Positions 14,953 to 23,088 are shown, counted from the first letter of the stretch. The stretch: DNA of 29,997 nt from MESE01 sp036675035 (GCA_036675035.1 JAKFFO010000123.1:1-29997); one strand, 5' to 3'. Numbers and translations are program-made. Notes: generated by a model not told the origin, from the sequence alone.

Positions 14953-16749
14953 TCAGGTTTGCAGTACATAGTTTCCCGGAGCGTCGCACAATGCCTTGCC
15001 CATAGGAGGTGCTGCGACACGCTTGCCGGAACGCGCTGCGAGCCAGCGTTCCCATGCCGGCCACCACGACCCGGCATGCGACGGCGTCGTCGATTGCCAG
15101 AGTTCCGGATCGATGTAGGGATCATTGTGTGCGCGAGTCGTCATCTGATAGCTTCTGTTCGGGCGACCCGGCGGCGATACCACGCCCGCATTATGTCCGC
15201 CCACGGTGAGCAGGAAGGTGACTTCGGTATCGGTCAGCATATGGATCTTGTACGCAGAACGCCATGGCGCAACATGGTCGGTCAGGGTGCCGACGGAAAA
15301 AATCGGGATCCGGATATCGGTCAACGCAATCGGGTTGCCGTCGACCCGGTACTGGCCCTGCGCCAGATTGTTTTCCAGGAAAAGGCCGCGCAGGTATTCG
15401 GAGTGCATCCGGTACGGCATGCGGGTTGTATCCGCGTTCCATGCCATCAGGTCGTTCTTTTTCTCGGGAATGCCGAGCAGATAATGATTCAGCCGGCGCG
15501 ACCAGATCAGATCATTGGAGCGCAGCAGCTGGAATGCGCCGGCCATCTGCTTCGTATCGAGATATCCCTGGTCCCACATGGTCGCTTCCAGAAAAGCGAC
15601 CTGGCTGTCGTCGATGAAGAGCGACAGTTCTCCAGGCTCCCTGAAATCGACCTGCGACGCAAACAGCGACACACTCGCGAGCCGCTGGTCACGGTCACGC
15701 GCCATGGCTGCTGCGGCGATCGACAACAGCGTGCCGCCGAGACAGTAGCCGACCGCGTTGACTTGCGGCGCACCGGCAATCGACCCGATTGCATCGAGTG
15801 CGTCCATGATGCCGAGCTTGCGGTAATCTTCGAGCGAAAGATCGCGGTCGCTTGAGTCGGGGTTTTTCCACGAAATCATGAACACGGTATAGCCATGTTC
15901 GACCAGATACCTGACCAGGGAATTCTCCGGCGACAAATCCAGGATGTAGTACTTCATGATCCAGGCCGGCACAAACAACACCGGACGCGCATGTACCTTG
16001 GGCGTTGCCGGCGCATACTGGATCAGTTCGATCAGCCGGTTGCGAAACACCACCTTGCCCGGTGTAACCGCCAACGTTTTTCCGACCACGAACTGATCGT
16101 CGGGGCCTTTGTTCGATGTCAGCTCGCGCTCCCAGTCGCGCACTGCGTTGAACGCACCCTTTACCAGATTGCTGCCGCCGGTACGCATCGTTTCATCAAG
16201 CACGACGGGATTGGTGATCAAAAAATTCGATGGCGAAAACATGTCGAGCCATTGGCGCGCAAAAAACGCAACTACGTCCCGGTGATGCGGTGTTACGCCA
16301 TCAATGCCGGTTGTCGCGCGCTGCCACCATTGCTGATGCAGCAAAAAACCTTGCGACAGTACGTTATACGGCCAACGCTGCCAGGCGGGATCGGTGAAGC
16401 GTTTGTCCTGCGGCAGTGGAATGGTGCATGGGCTGCTGGCACTGTTCCGGTCGCTGCTGCAGTGCGCATGGCAATAATCAGCCCAGCGCGAGAACTTCCT
16501 CCATGCATCGTTTACCAATTCCTGTTTTTTCGACGGTGAAAGCTGCAGGTGAAGTGCCCAGTCCAGATTAGCAAGCGTCAGCGCAATCGGCGAGATATTC
16601 CCGGTAAAGCGGCCGAGCCACGCATTGACCATCCGGTCCTGATCGGACGCTTGCTGCAATCGCATATCCTGATGGTGGCCGGCTGGCCCAAGCCAGTCGC
16701 TTGCAAGACGTTCGGACGTCAATGGCGGTGAGGTATCGGGTGTCTTCAT
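14953..16749 (-). CDS. phaC: Class I poly(3-hydroxyalkanoate) synthase
   Basis: PHA polymerase of 598 aa, which joins (R)-3-hydroxyacyl-CoA into storage polyester on granule surfaces. The alpha/beta-hydrolase domain has the catalytic triad Cys336 in the lipase-like box GYCLGG, Asp491 (TLTDHVAPW) and His519 (VGGHNAGVV). The N-terminal part (about 30-200) is the PhaC_N domain (FLLHQQWW, FSPSNFLITNP). Length and sequence fit class I synthases. No phaA, phaB or phasin gene accompanies it, so it may be a second copy. A perfect FNR box lies 58 bp upstream of the start codon, with a -10 element at the distance of a class II activated promoter. It heads the MBL, ATPase and DUF6544 genes, which suggests polymer synthesis under low oxygen. 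Confidence 0.95.
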   Translation of the reverse strand: MKTPDTSPPLTSERLASDWLGPAGHHQDMRLQQASDQDRMVNAWLGRFTGNISPIALTLANLDWALHLQLSPSKKQELVNDAWRKFSRWADYCHAHCSSDRNSASSPCTIPLPQDKRFTDPAWQRWPYNVLSQGFLLHQQWWQRATTGIDGVTPHHRDVVAFFARQWLDMFSPSNFLITNPVVLDETMRTGGSNLVKGAFNAVRDWERELTSNKGPDDQFVVGKTLAVTPGKVVFRNRLIELIQYAPATPKVHARPVLFVPAWIMKYYILDLSPENSLVRYLVEHGYTVFMISWKNPDSSDRDLSLEDYRKLGIMDALDAIGSIAGAPQVNAVGYCLGGTLLSIAAAAMARDRDQRLASVSLFASQVDFREPGELSLFIDDSQVAFLEATMWDQGYLDTKQMAGAFQLLRSNDLIWSRRLNHYLLGIPEKKNDLMAWNADTTRMPYRMHSEYLRGLFLENNLAQGQYRVDGNPIALTDIRIPIFSVGTLTDHVAPWRSAYKIHMLTDTEVTFLLTVGGHNAGVVSPPGRPNRSYQMTTRAHNDPYIDPELWQSTTPSHAGSWWPAWERWLAARSGKRVAAPPMGKALCDAPGNYVLQT

Positions 16750-16780
16750 GGTGCTTGTATCCGGTAGCGGCGTTTGCTCC

Positions 16781-16821
16781 AGAATAACAAGCAGTTACCC
16801 AAAAATTTTGATCCAGATCAA
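16781..16821 (-). promoter_or_regulatory. FNR-dependent promoter of phaC: perfect FNR box and -10
   Basis: TTGAT-CCAG-ATCAA at 16808-16821 matches the FNR consensus TTGAT-N4-ATCAA at all 10 defined positions. On the minus strand a -10-like TATTCT lies at 16786-16781, predicting a start near 16774, about 41 bp from the centre of the box (16814.5). This is the class II activator position. The leader to the phaC start codon would be about 25 bases. Confidence 0.75.
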
Positions 16822-16925
16822 CCATGCCGGACTGGCAAATTTTATTGAATCAGCTGTGTTTTTCGAACCTGGAACGCGATATTCAGGCCAGGCAAGACAA
16901 TAAATAGATTGGCAACCTGAATACT

Positions 16926-16967
16926 TTGACGTGCATCAAGTTTTTTGCGCGCCGGGATGGCTAGCAT
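16926..16967 (+). promoter_or_regulatory. FNR-dependent promoter of usp: near-perfect FNR box and -10
   Basis: TTGAC-GTGC-ATCAA at 16926-16939 differs from the FNR consensus at one position. A -10-like TAGCAT at 16962-16967 predicts a start near 16974, 41.5 bp from the centre of the box (16932.5), the class II position. The leader to the ATG at 16999 would be about 25 bases. Confidence 0.7.
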
Positions 16968-16998
16968 CAAGTCATGGAATTCAACAGCAGGGGAAAAC

Positions 16999-17442
16999 AT
17001 GTTCAAGACGATTCTAGTACCGACGGACGGCTCCGATTTGTCGGAAAAAGCGGTGAACGGCGCGATCGAACTCGCCAAACTCAGCGGCGGCCGAATCGTT
17101 TCGGTATCGGTTGCCGAACCTTATCCATATCAGTACGCGCCATTGGCGGACGGCGGCGCTGTCGTCGACTTAAGCCTGTACGAAAAGCAGATGCAGAATT
17201 TTGCCGAAATGCATGTGCAAAAGGTCGCCGACACGGCGGCCCGCGCCGGCATTCCATGTGAAACACATGTGGCATTGTCGTTTACGCCGTATCAGGAAAT
17301 CATCAAGGCAGCCCAGGAAAATAAATGCGACTTGATCCTGATGGCATCGCACGGACGCAAAGGCTTGAACAGGCTGCTACTGGGAAGTGAAACGCAAAAG
17401 GTGCTGGCCCACTCAAGCATTCCGGTATTGGTGTTCCGGTAA
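16999..17442 (+). CDS. Single-domain universal stress protein
   Basis: Usp-family protein of 147 aa. It begins FKTILVPTDGSDLSEKA and ends with the intact nucleotide-binding signature SHGRKGLNRLLLGSETQKVL (G-x2-G-x9-G-S), so it is probably an ATP-binding Usp. I chose the ATG at 16999, which has AGGGGA just upstream and starts the domain directly. An in-frame ATG at 16945 would add 18 unrelated residues and would begin upstream of the predicted transcript start. It is divergent from phaC and has its own FNR-like site at 16926-16939, so induction at low oxygen is expected. Confidence 0.95.
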   Translation: MFKTILVPTDGSDLSEKAVNGAIELAKLSGGRIVSVSVAEPYPYQYAPLADGGAVVDLSLYEKQMQNFAEMHVQKVADTAARAGIPCETHVALSFTPYQEIIKAAQENKCDLILMASHGRKGLNRLLLGSETQKVLAHSSIPVLVFR

Positions 17443-17475
17443 GCTCGTTGTCCGCGACGCATTCGGAGCGGAGAT

Positions 17476-17508
17476 GCCGGCGCGCGGCAGTCTGATCCGC
17501 GTGCCGGC
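17476..17508 (+). terminator. Strong GC hairpin downstream of usp
   Basis: A 12-bp stem with one G-T pair runs from 17476-17487 to 17497-17508 with a 9-base loop (outer arms GCCGGC, inner arms CGCGG and CCGCG). The nearest T-rich tract (TTTTCTT) begins about 9 bases after the stem, so it is a non-classical terminator at best. Position 34 bp after the usp stop supports the call. Confidence 0.5.
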
Positions 17509-17559
17509 CTTGCCACCTTTTCTTGCGGCTCCGGGAGAATGAGTTCAAGCAGAAACTGA

Positions 17560-17591
17560 AAATAAAAAAGCCCTTGAAGAATCAAGGGCTT
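17560..17591 (-). terminator. Intrinsic terminator of the tRNA-Leu gene
   Basis: A 10-bp perfect stem (17568-17577 with 17582-17591, AAGCCCTTGA arms) and a 4-base loop are followed on the minus strand by a run of six T residues and ATT. It lies 42 bp after the 3' end of the tRNA. The plus strand has no T-run after the stem. Confidence 0.85.
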
Positions 17592-17633
17592 GAATGCAGT
17601 TTGTGGAAATTTTCAGTCTTCCACGGAATTACC

Positions 17634-17720
17634 TGGTGCCGAGAGCCGGAATCGAACCGGCACGCTGTCTCCAGCGCGGGATTTTGAGTCCCGTGCGTCT
17701 ACCTATTCCGCCATCTCGGC
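17634..17720 (-). tRNA. tRNA-Leu, anticodon CAA
   Basis: The minus strand folds as a class II tRNA of 87 nt with an encoded CCA end. The acceptor arm GCCGAGA pairs with TCTCGGC, and the discriminator is A. The anticodon stem CGGGA/TCCCG encloses the loop CTCAAAA, giving anticodon CAA for UUG codons. A long variable arm (GCTGGAGACAGC) and the T arm with GGTTCGATTCC are present. The size and variable arm confirm leucine. Confidence 0.96.
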
Positions 17721-17732
17721 AACGCAGCCGAC

Positions 17733-17761
17733 ATTATCCCTGATTTGCAGCGTTCGAGCAA
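17733..17761 (-). promoter_or_regulatory. Promoter of tRNA-Leu
   Basis: On the minus strand, -35 TTGCTC (17761-17756) and -10 GATAAT (17738-17733) are separated by 17 bp. The predicted start, near 17726, is about 5 bases before the mature tRNA 5' end at 17720. Confidence 0.6.
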
Positions 17762-17860
17762 CATCAAGGCGCCCGGCTTTCATTGTCACGACACAATCTA
17801 AAGGCGTATCATCGCCTACTTTATGCGGTCGCATTCCAATAGCGCAGGTACATATAAAAA

Positions 17861-19822
17861 ATGAAGGTTGGAAAAATACGCGAGATCGTTCTCGGCAAAC
17901 CGCTGGACCCGCTGAGGAAGGAAACACGTCATTCCCTGGTGCTGGTTGCATTCATCGCATGGGTTGGATTGGGAGCGGACGGGCTGTCTTCATCTGCCTA
18001 CGGTCCGGAGATGACTTTCCGCGGCCTGGGCGACTATACCAACGAGCTCGGCCTGTACATGGCGATCGCCACTGCGGTTACGGTGTTCATCATTGCGATG
18101 GCATACAACCAGGTGATCGAGCTGTTCCCGACTGGCGGCGGCGGCTACCGGGTCGCCACCAAACTGCTCGGTCCCTACAGCGGCCTGATTGCCGGATGTG
18201 CGCTGGTGATGGACTATGTGCTGACGATCGCGATTTCGATCGCGGCAGGCGTCGAGGCGCTTGCATCGTTGCTGCCGCTGAGCCTGCACGATTACAAGTT
18301 GTCGGCGGAGCTGTTCATGGTCGGTGTGCTGATCGTGCTGAATCTGCGCGGCATGAAAGAAGCCATCAAGGTGCTGCTGCCGATTTTCCTCGGATTTGTC
18401 ATCACGCACGCTTTCCTGATCATCTACGGCATTCTCGCGCATGCATCGTACTTGCCGGCGCTGATACCAGACACGCTGGCCGGAACCACCGACCTGGCAA
18501 ACCATATCGGCTGGATCGGACTGTCCGGGATGCTGCTGCTCGCGTATTCGCAGGGCGGCGGCACCTACACAGGACTCGAAGCGGTATCGAACAACGTCAA
18601 TATCCTGGCTGAACCGCGCGTACATACTGGGAAGATGACCATGTTGTACATGGCGTTATCGCTTGCATTCACCGCCAGCGGAATCATCCTGCTGTTCTTG
18701 CTCTGGGAGTCAAAACCGGTCGAAGGCCAGACCTTGAATGCATCGACTTTCAAGGCCATTATCGACAGCATCGGGTTCGGCGCGTGGGGCAGCAAGACGG
18801 CCCTGGTCGTCGTGATGTTCTTTCAGGCGGGGCTACTGTTCGTTGCATCCAATACCGGCTTCCTCGGCGGACCGGCGGTGCTGTCGAATATGGCAGCCGA
18901 CTCGTGGGTGCCGCATAAGTTCCGCTATCTGTCGACCCGGCTGGTCACGCAAAACGGCATCCTGCTGATGGGAATATCCGCGTTGGCGATCCTGTTCTGG
19001 ACTGGCGGCAGCGTGATATTGCTGGTGGTGTTGTATTCGATCTCGGTATTCCTCACCTTTGCAATCTCCCTGTTCGGGCTGTGTCTGTACTGGTGGCAGC
19101 ATCGGCGCGATGCAGAGCACTGGTTGCGGCGCTTCCTGCTGTCGCTGACCGGATTCGTCATCTGTGCCGGAATTCTGGCGGTGCTGCTGGTTGAGAAATT
19201 CACCGCAGGCGGCTGGGCCGCTGCGCTTATCATCGGCGTCATCGCTTCCCTGTGCATCTATATCCGGAATCATTATCACGAGACCAAGGCCGCGATCCAT
19301 GCGGTGGACCAGGTGTTTGCCAATCAGCCGTTCGGGCCGGAGTCGACACCGATTGAGCCGAATCCCGATGACCAGACCGCTGTCTTCATCGTCGGCAGCT
19401 CACGCGGCGGCGGTTTGCATGCGCTGCTGTGGGTACAGCGCATGTTTCCGGGGCATTTCAAAAACTTCCTCTTTGTCAATGCGCGCACCGTCGACGCGCA
19501 TGCGTACGGTGGCGAGGGCGCAGTCGAGAAGATGCGTGCCGAAGCGAATGACACGCTCAAGTTTTTTGTCGATTTCTGCCACAGCCATGGCATGGCCTCA
19601 TCGTCCTATCTCGGATTCGGTACCGATGTGGTCAATGAAGTCACCCGCTTGTGCGAGGAAATCAGCAAGGAGTTTCCGAATTCGATCTTCTTCACCAGCA
19701 AGCTGGTGTTCGAGCAGGACAACTGGTTCACGCGCCTGCTTCACAATCAAGCGGCTCTCGCAATCCAGCGCCGACTGCATTTTGAAGGACTGCAGATGGT
19801 GATATTGCCGATGAAAGTGTAA
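17861..19822 (+). CDS. APC-superfamily permease, KimA-like (probable K+ or amino acid uptake)
   Basis: Inner-membrane transporter of 653 aa with about 12 hydrophobic helices in residues 30-470. A soluble C-terminal region of about 180 aa follows. The signature GLGADGLSSSAYGPE (about 35-49) and the TGGGGYRVA loop match the KimA/YdaO branch of APC permeases; Bacillus KimA is a high-affinity K+/H+ symporter. The C-terminal part (from about TAVFIVGSSRGGG, 508-520) may be a regulatory cytoplasmic domain. The start at 17861 is in an A-rich leader without a strong ribosome site. Its TAA stop overlaps the next gene's ATG. K+ as substrate is inferred from family resemblance; amino acids are the alternative. 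Confidence 0.85.
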   Translation: MKVGKIREIVLGKPLDPLRKETRHSLVLVAFIAWVGLGADGLSSSAYGPEMTFRGLGDYTNELGLYMAIATAVTVFIIAMAYNQVIELFPTGGGGYRVATKLLGPYSGLIAGCALVMDYVLTIAISIAAGVEALASLLPLSLHDYKLSAELFMVGVLIVLNLRGMKEAIKVLLPIFLGFVITHAFLIIYGILAHASYLPALIPDTLAGTTDLANHIGWIGLSGMLLLAYSQGGGTYTGLEAVSNNVNILAEPRVHTGKMTMLYMALSLAFTASGIILLFLLWESKPVEGQTLNASTFKAIIDSIGFGAWGSKTALVVVMFFQAGLLFVASNTGFLGGPAVLSNMAADSWVPHKFRYLSTRLVTQNGILLMGISALAILFWTGGSVILLVVLYSISVFLTFAISLFGLCLYWWQHRRDAEHWLRRFLLSLTGFVICAGILAVLLVEKFTAGGWAAALIIGVIASLCIYIRNHYHETKAAIHAVDQVFANQPFGPESTPIEPNPDDQTAVFIVGSSRGGGLHALLWVQRMFPGHFKNFLFVNARTVDAHAYGGEGAVEKMRAEANDTLKFFVDFCHSHGMASSSYLGFGTDVVNEVTRLCEEISKEFPNSIFFTSKLVFEQDNWFTRLLHNQAALAIQRRLHFEGLQMVILPMKV

Positions 19823-20400
19823 TGCACTCTTCCGCGGGAGCCGGTCTTTTGCGGAAACTGCCTCGGCAATTCTATGCGCGCGACACGATCCAAGTCGCAC
19901 GGGAATTGCTTGGCATGCTACTGGTTCATCGGATCGATGGCGTCAGCCGGATCGGAAAAATTGTCGAAGTCGAAGCCTATGTCGGCGCGCATGACCTGGC
20001 GGCCCACTCTTCCAAGGGCATTACCAAGCGCACGCAGGTGATGTTTGGACCGCCCGGCTTTTCCTACGTGTACTTGATCTATGGCATGCATCATTGCATG
20101 AACGTGGTTACCGAGCCGGAGGGAAATGGCTGCGCAATACTGATTCGTGCGCTTGAGCCGGTGCAGCATGTTTGCGGCAATACACGCGGGCCCGGCTTGC
20201 TGTGCAGAGCCATGGGGATCGACTTGCGCCTCAATGCACGCGATCTGGAAAGCGATGATTTCCATATTGCCGCGCCGGCAGCCAATGAGTCTTTTTCGGT
20301 GGTGCAACGGCCGCGTGTCGGTGTCGCTTATGCGGGCGAATGGGCGGCCCGGCCTTTCAGGTTTTACATTGAAAACAGCACTTACGTCTCCAGGAAATGA
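19822..20400 (+). CDS. 3-methyladenine DNA glycosylase (AAG/MPG family)
   Basis: DNA repair enzyme of 192 aa, the usual size for bacterial Aag proteins. The motif KIVEVEAYVGAHDLAAHSS (about 44-62) contains the catalytic Glu that activates water for base excision (EVEAY). The PPGFSYVYLIYGMHHCMNV segment (about 77-95) is the second family signature. RGPGLLCRAMGID is the third. It removes alkylated purines such as 3-methyladenine and hypoxanthine, starting base-excision repair. Its ATG shares one base with the permease stop (TAATG), so the two are co-translated. Confidence 0.93.
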   Translation: MHSSAGAGLLRKLPRQFYARDTIQVARELLGMLLVHRIDGVSRIGKIVEVEAYVGAHDLAAHSSKGITKRTQVMFGPPGFSYVYLIYGMHHCMNVVTEPEGNGCAILIRALEPVQHVCGNTRGPGLLCRAMGIDLRLNARDLESDDFHIAAPAANESFSVVQRPRVGVAYAGEWAARPFRFYIENSTYVSRK

Positions 20401-20540
20401 GTTCGCAAATTTACCGGTGACGTTTCCTGCTTTTCGCTTCGGTCTGGTTTGACGCCGGCTCCGCTCTCTTTAGTTCTTGCCTTCAGTGACGTGCATTTCG
20501 ACATGGTTGCGACTCCACTGAAATTCATATCGATGCAGAT

Positions 20541-20552
20541 TGAAACGTTTCA
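20541..20552. promoter_or_regulatory. 12-bp perfect palindrome TGAAACGTTTCA
   Basis: TGAAACGTTTCA is a perfect palindrome centred on CG, a form typical of LacI/GalR-family operators. It lies 107 bp upstream of the small HTH-like gene. No LacI-type regulator is encoded in the window, and no clear promoter was identified next to it. Confidence 0.4.
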
Positions 20553-20658
20553 TTGTTTTGAATCAAAGACCCAAGGGTTAACCAGGAATTACGTACGGGA
20601 TAACATGTCAGTGATGGAGAACCGCAACAGTTTTTTAACTTTAATAAAGCGAGCCCAC

Positions 20659-20973
20659 ATGACGACTGAAACAAGCAATAGCCAAAGTTCTTCCTACAAC
20701 CCGGATCACTTGCTGGACAACCTGATCAAGAAACTGAGCCTGAAAAACGATGCCGCGTTGTCGCGTGCGCTCGAAGTAGCCCCACCATTGATCAGCAAGA
20801 TTCGCCATCGCAGGGTACCGGTAGGCGCGTCCTTGCTGATTCGCATGCATGAGGTCAGTTCGATGAGCGTACGCGAATTGCGCGATCTCATGGGCGACAG
20901 AAGGGCCAAATACCGGATCAGCGATGCGCAGGGAAAACCGGCGACCAGCGAAAGCCTGCAGGCAAAAAGCTGA
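20659..20973 (+). CDS. Small HTH-like (Cro/CI-type) protein
   Basis: Basic protein of 104 aa. A central segment (about 18-75) reads as an XRE-like helical DNA-binding fold: NDAALSRALEVAPPLISKIRH, with a turn at APP and a recognition helix LISKIRHRR, then VSSMSVRELRDLMG. Similar short proteins are common in Oxalobacteraceae, and their targets are not known to me. ATG 20659 was chosen since it starts a typical polar N-terminus. An alternative in-frame ATG at 20605 would add 18 residues, and neither has a strong ribosome site. The C-terminal 20 residues look disordered. It is a single gene on the plus strand. Confidence 0.75.
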   Translation: MTTETSNSQSSSYNPDHLLDNLIKKLSLKNDAALSRALEVAPPLISKIRHRRVPVGASLLIRMHEVSSMSVRELRDLMGDRRAKYRISDAQGKPATSESLQAKS

Positions 20974-21011
20974 GTGCCGGTCAGGATTGCGGTTTGATTC
21001 GAAATAGCGGC

Positions 21012-21290
21012 TCAGGAATGCCTGGCCGCGACACGCATTGCCGGCGAACTATCGCAGCGCTCGGGAAAACCAAGCTTTTTCTGCACCGACCATCCAGCCA
21101 TCGTGTTCAAGGGATCGTCGACATGCTGCCACTGAGTCTCGCAAATTTCGCAAATATAATAAGTAATCCATGCCGCTCTGGCTTTTCCTGTTCTGGAAAT
21201 ACGTTCCGTCAGACCCACCTGCTGAAGACGTTCATGTCGCTTGTCGCTACGCACATGTTGCGGCAGCATTTTGCACAGATTACACGGCAT
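21012..21290 (-). CDS. Small zinc-ribbon protein (two CxxC pairs)
   Basis: Short protein of 92 aa on the minus strand. It has MPCNLCK at the N-terminus and YYICEICETQW in the middle (about 44-54), so four cysteines in two CxxC pairs about 40 residues apart, a zinc-ribbon layout. A QHVDDPLNTMAGWS segment follows. A good ribosome site (AGAGG) precedes the ATG. The plus-strand frame over the same DNA has no recognisable features. Function unknown; a nucleic-acid or protein-binding zinc ribbon is the likeliest class. Proteins of this look are, as I recall, conserved in Oxalobacteraceae. Confidence 0.7.
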   Translation of the reverse strand: MPCNLCKMLPQHVRSDKRHERLQQVGLTERISRTGKARAAWITYYICEICETQWQHVDDPLNTMAGWSVQKKLGFPERCDSSPAMRVAARHS

Positions 21291-21449
21291 CTCTACCTCT
21301 TTCTTGTAGTCGGCAACGTTTCTAGAGACCCGGCAAAATTATTTTGGTTCAATAATTTCAACGGGAAACCGTTCATTGCATTGCATTGAAACCGGCCTTT
21401 CTCTCCGCTGCGTGCGGGCAATGTGCTAAAACCGACACCCTCATCTTTT

Positions 21450-22580
21450 ATGGATCAGCAATCGGCCGACTGGCTGGAGAAAATCATTTTTGCGGCGATG
21501 CCCTGGATAGGTATCGCGGGCGTTCAGCCCTGGCTTCAGATTGTCGTTCAGACCTTGCTTGCGATGCTCGCTGTTCTGGTCTTTCACCGGATCGGGACGA
21601 ACATCCTGCAGCGTTTGGCGGCGCCGTTTCCGTTTACGCGCCGGCTGGTCTGGTATGCCAACCGGACCGGAAGAATGATCGTCTTCCTGTTGCTGATGCA
21701 GGTGATTCTGCGTAGTGCTCCCGACGAGCTGGCAGGTATTTCGACGCTGCGGCATCTCAATATACTGGCCCTGTACATGGCGATTACCTGGTTCGGCGTG
21801 CGATGCGTCGGTGCGGTTGCCGACACTATCGTCGAACGCAATCCGGTGGATGCACCGGACAATCTGCAGGCGCGCCGGATCCAGACCCAGACCAAGGTCC
21901 TGGCACGCGCTTCCAATGTGCTGATCGTGATGGTCGGGACCGGTCTGGCGCTGATGACGTTGCCGCTCTTGCGGCAGATCGGCACCAGCCTGCTCGCATC
22001 GGCCGGTGTCGCCGGCCTGGTGATCGGCTTTGCGGCGCGCCCGGTTCTGTCCAACCTGCTGGCGGGAATACAGCTCGCACTGACCCAGCCGATACGCCTG
22101 GAAGATGTGGTGATCGTCGAAAAGGAATGGGGCCAGATCGAAGAAATCACCGGCACCTATGTAGTGGTTCGCATATGGGATCAACGGCGAATGATCGTAC
22201 CGTTGCAATGGTTTATCGAACATCCGTTCCAGAACTGGACCCGATCAAGTTCCGAAATACTCGGCACGGTTTTCATCTGGGTGGATTACCGCTTGCCGTT
22301 GCCGTTGATTCGACGAGAAGTCGAGCGGCTGTGCGAGGCGGCACCCGAATGGGATCAGCGTTTATGCCTGACCCAGGTGGTCGACACGAACGAGCGCGCG
22401 ATGCAGCTGCGCGTGCTGGTGAGTGCCGCCGACGCAGGCAAATGCTGGGACTTGCGCTGCCGGATGCGAGAAGGGATCGTCGATTTCGTGCAGAAAAATT
22501 ACCCGGAATATCTGCCGCGGGTCCGCGCGGAAATTTCCGGACAAAGCGAAGTTGAACACGCCCGGCCGGACAGTGATTGA
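21450..22580 (+). CDS. MscS-family mechanosensitive channel
   Basis: Inner-membrane channel of 376 aa. Four hydrophobic segments lie in the first 170 residues, followed by the pore helix region (SLLASAGVAGLVIGFAARPV, about 180-199) and the beta domain with LAGIQLALTQPIRLEDVVIVE and GQIEEITGTYVVVRIWD, both diagnostic of MscS. The cytoplasmic alpha/beta domain ends near 365. Such channels open under membrane tension and release solutes during hypo-osmotic shock. The start is uncertain: ATG 21450 is preferred, while GTG 21423 would add nine residues; neither has a clear ribosome site. Confidence 0.9.
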   Translation: MDQQSADWLEKIIFAAMPWIGIAGVQPWLQIVVQTLLAMLAVLVFHRIGTNILQRLAAPFPFTRRLVWYANRTGRMIVFLLLMQVILRSAPDELAGISTLRHLNILALYMAITWFGVRCVGAVADTIVERNPVDAPDNLQARRIQTQTKVLARASNVLIVMVGTGLALMTLPLLRQIGTSLLASAGVAGLVIGFAARPVLSNLLAGIQLALTQPIRLEDVVIVEKEWGQIEEITGTYVVVRIWDQRRMIVPLQWFIEHPFQNWTRSSSEILGTVFIWVDYRLPLPLIRREVERLCEAAPEWDQRLCLTQVVDTNERAMQLRVLVSAADAGKCWDLRCRMREGIVDFVQKNYPEYLPRVRAEISGQSEVEHARPDSD

Positions 22581-22651
22581 GCGCAAAGAGCTTGCGGACG
22601 TGCGTGCTAGGCTTTTTCGCTGGATCGATTTTTATGGGCAAGGAGAGAATC

Positions 22652-22774
22652 ATGCATAGAGCACCGACGCCGACGCCATTGCCGGATGAGGAACCTGGTC
22701 ACGAAGATGAGCGAAGCCCAATGCCGAGCGGCCCGGCGGAAGAGGAACCAGTGCCTGATCACAATCCCAGCTAA
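22652..22774 (+). CDS. Very small acidic, proline-rich protein
   Basis: A 40-aa protein rich in Pro, Glu and Asp (HRAPTPTPLPDEEPG at the start, EEEPVPDHNPS at the end), predicted disordered. Support for translation comes from a strong AAGGAG ribosome site 7 bases before ATG 22652. An earlier in-frame ATG (22634) lacks such a site. No function can be assigned. It follows the MscS gene after 71 bp on the same strand. Confidence 0.55.
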   Translation: MHRAPTPTPLPDEEPGHEDERSPMPSGPAEEEPVPDHNPS

Positions 22775-23088
22775 AAAATACTGCAGTCCGGAACAGATCT
22801 CGCCAGCGAAATCACAAACGACGGTCCGGAACTGGCATGGCGCACGAGCAATATTTCCACGCATGCGGTGTGGTGTTCTGCAGCAGCATTAAATGATGCA
22901 AACTTGTTGGCTGTCTTCGATGCAGCCCGCATTCTGTTTTGAGTTCGCGCAATGGCCATCTGCCGGCTACGAAATAAACTTGATTTTATTCGAATGCGGC
23001 TGTCATGCGCGTTGCATGAAGCGCGGTTGCAGCAAGCCATTCGCCCGTCAATTCATTTCATCTGTTTGCTTTTTACCTCAAGGACAAA
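22775..23088. other. Intergenic stretch with no confident gene
   Basis: This 314-bp stretch separates the small proline-rich gene from the DUF3606 gene. Possible frames on both strands have no recognisable motif or ribosome site. A TTGAT followed by a poor second half-site occurs near 22980-22993 (two mismatches to the FNR consensus) and is not convincing. The ribosome site AAGGAC for the next gene is at the right end. Confidence 0.6.

Noticed and set aside
20994..21389. Plus-strand open frame of 131 codons
   Set aside because: Its composition is unlike a protein of this genome and it has no motif. The minus-strand zinc-ribbon frame over the same DNA has a ribosome site and two CxxC pairs.
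22980..22993. TTGAT half-site upstream of the DUF3606 gene as an FNR box
   Set aside because: The second half has two mismatches and the site is about 100 bp from the start codon without a matching -10.
22771..23040. Minus-strand open frame of 89 codons in the gap after the small proline-rich gene
   Set aside because: No motif, no ribosome site and unusual composition, so it is not supported as a gene.
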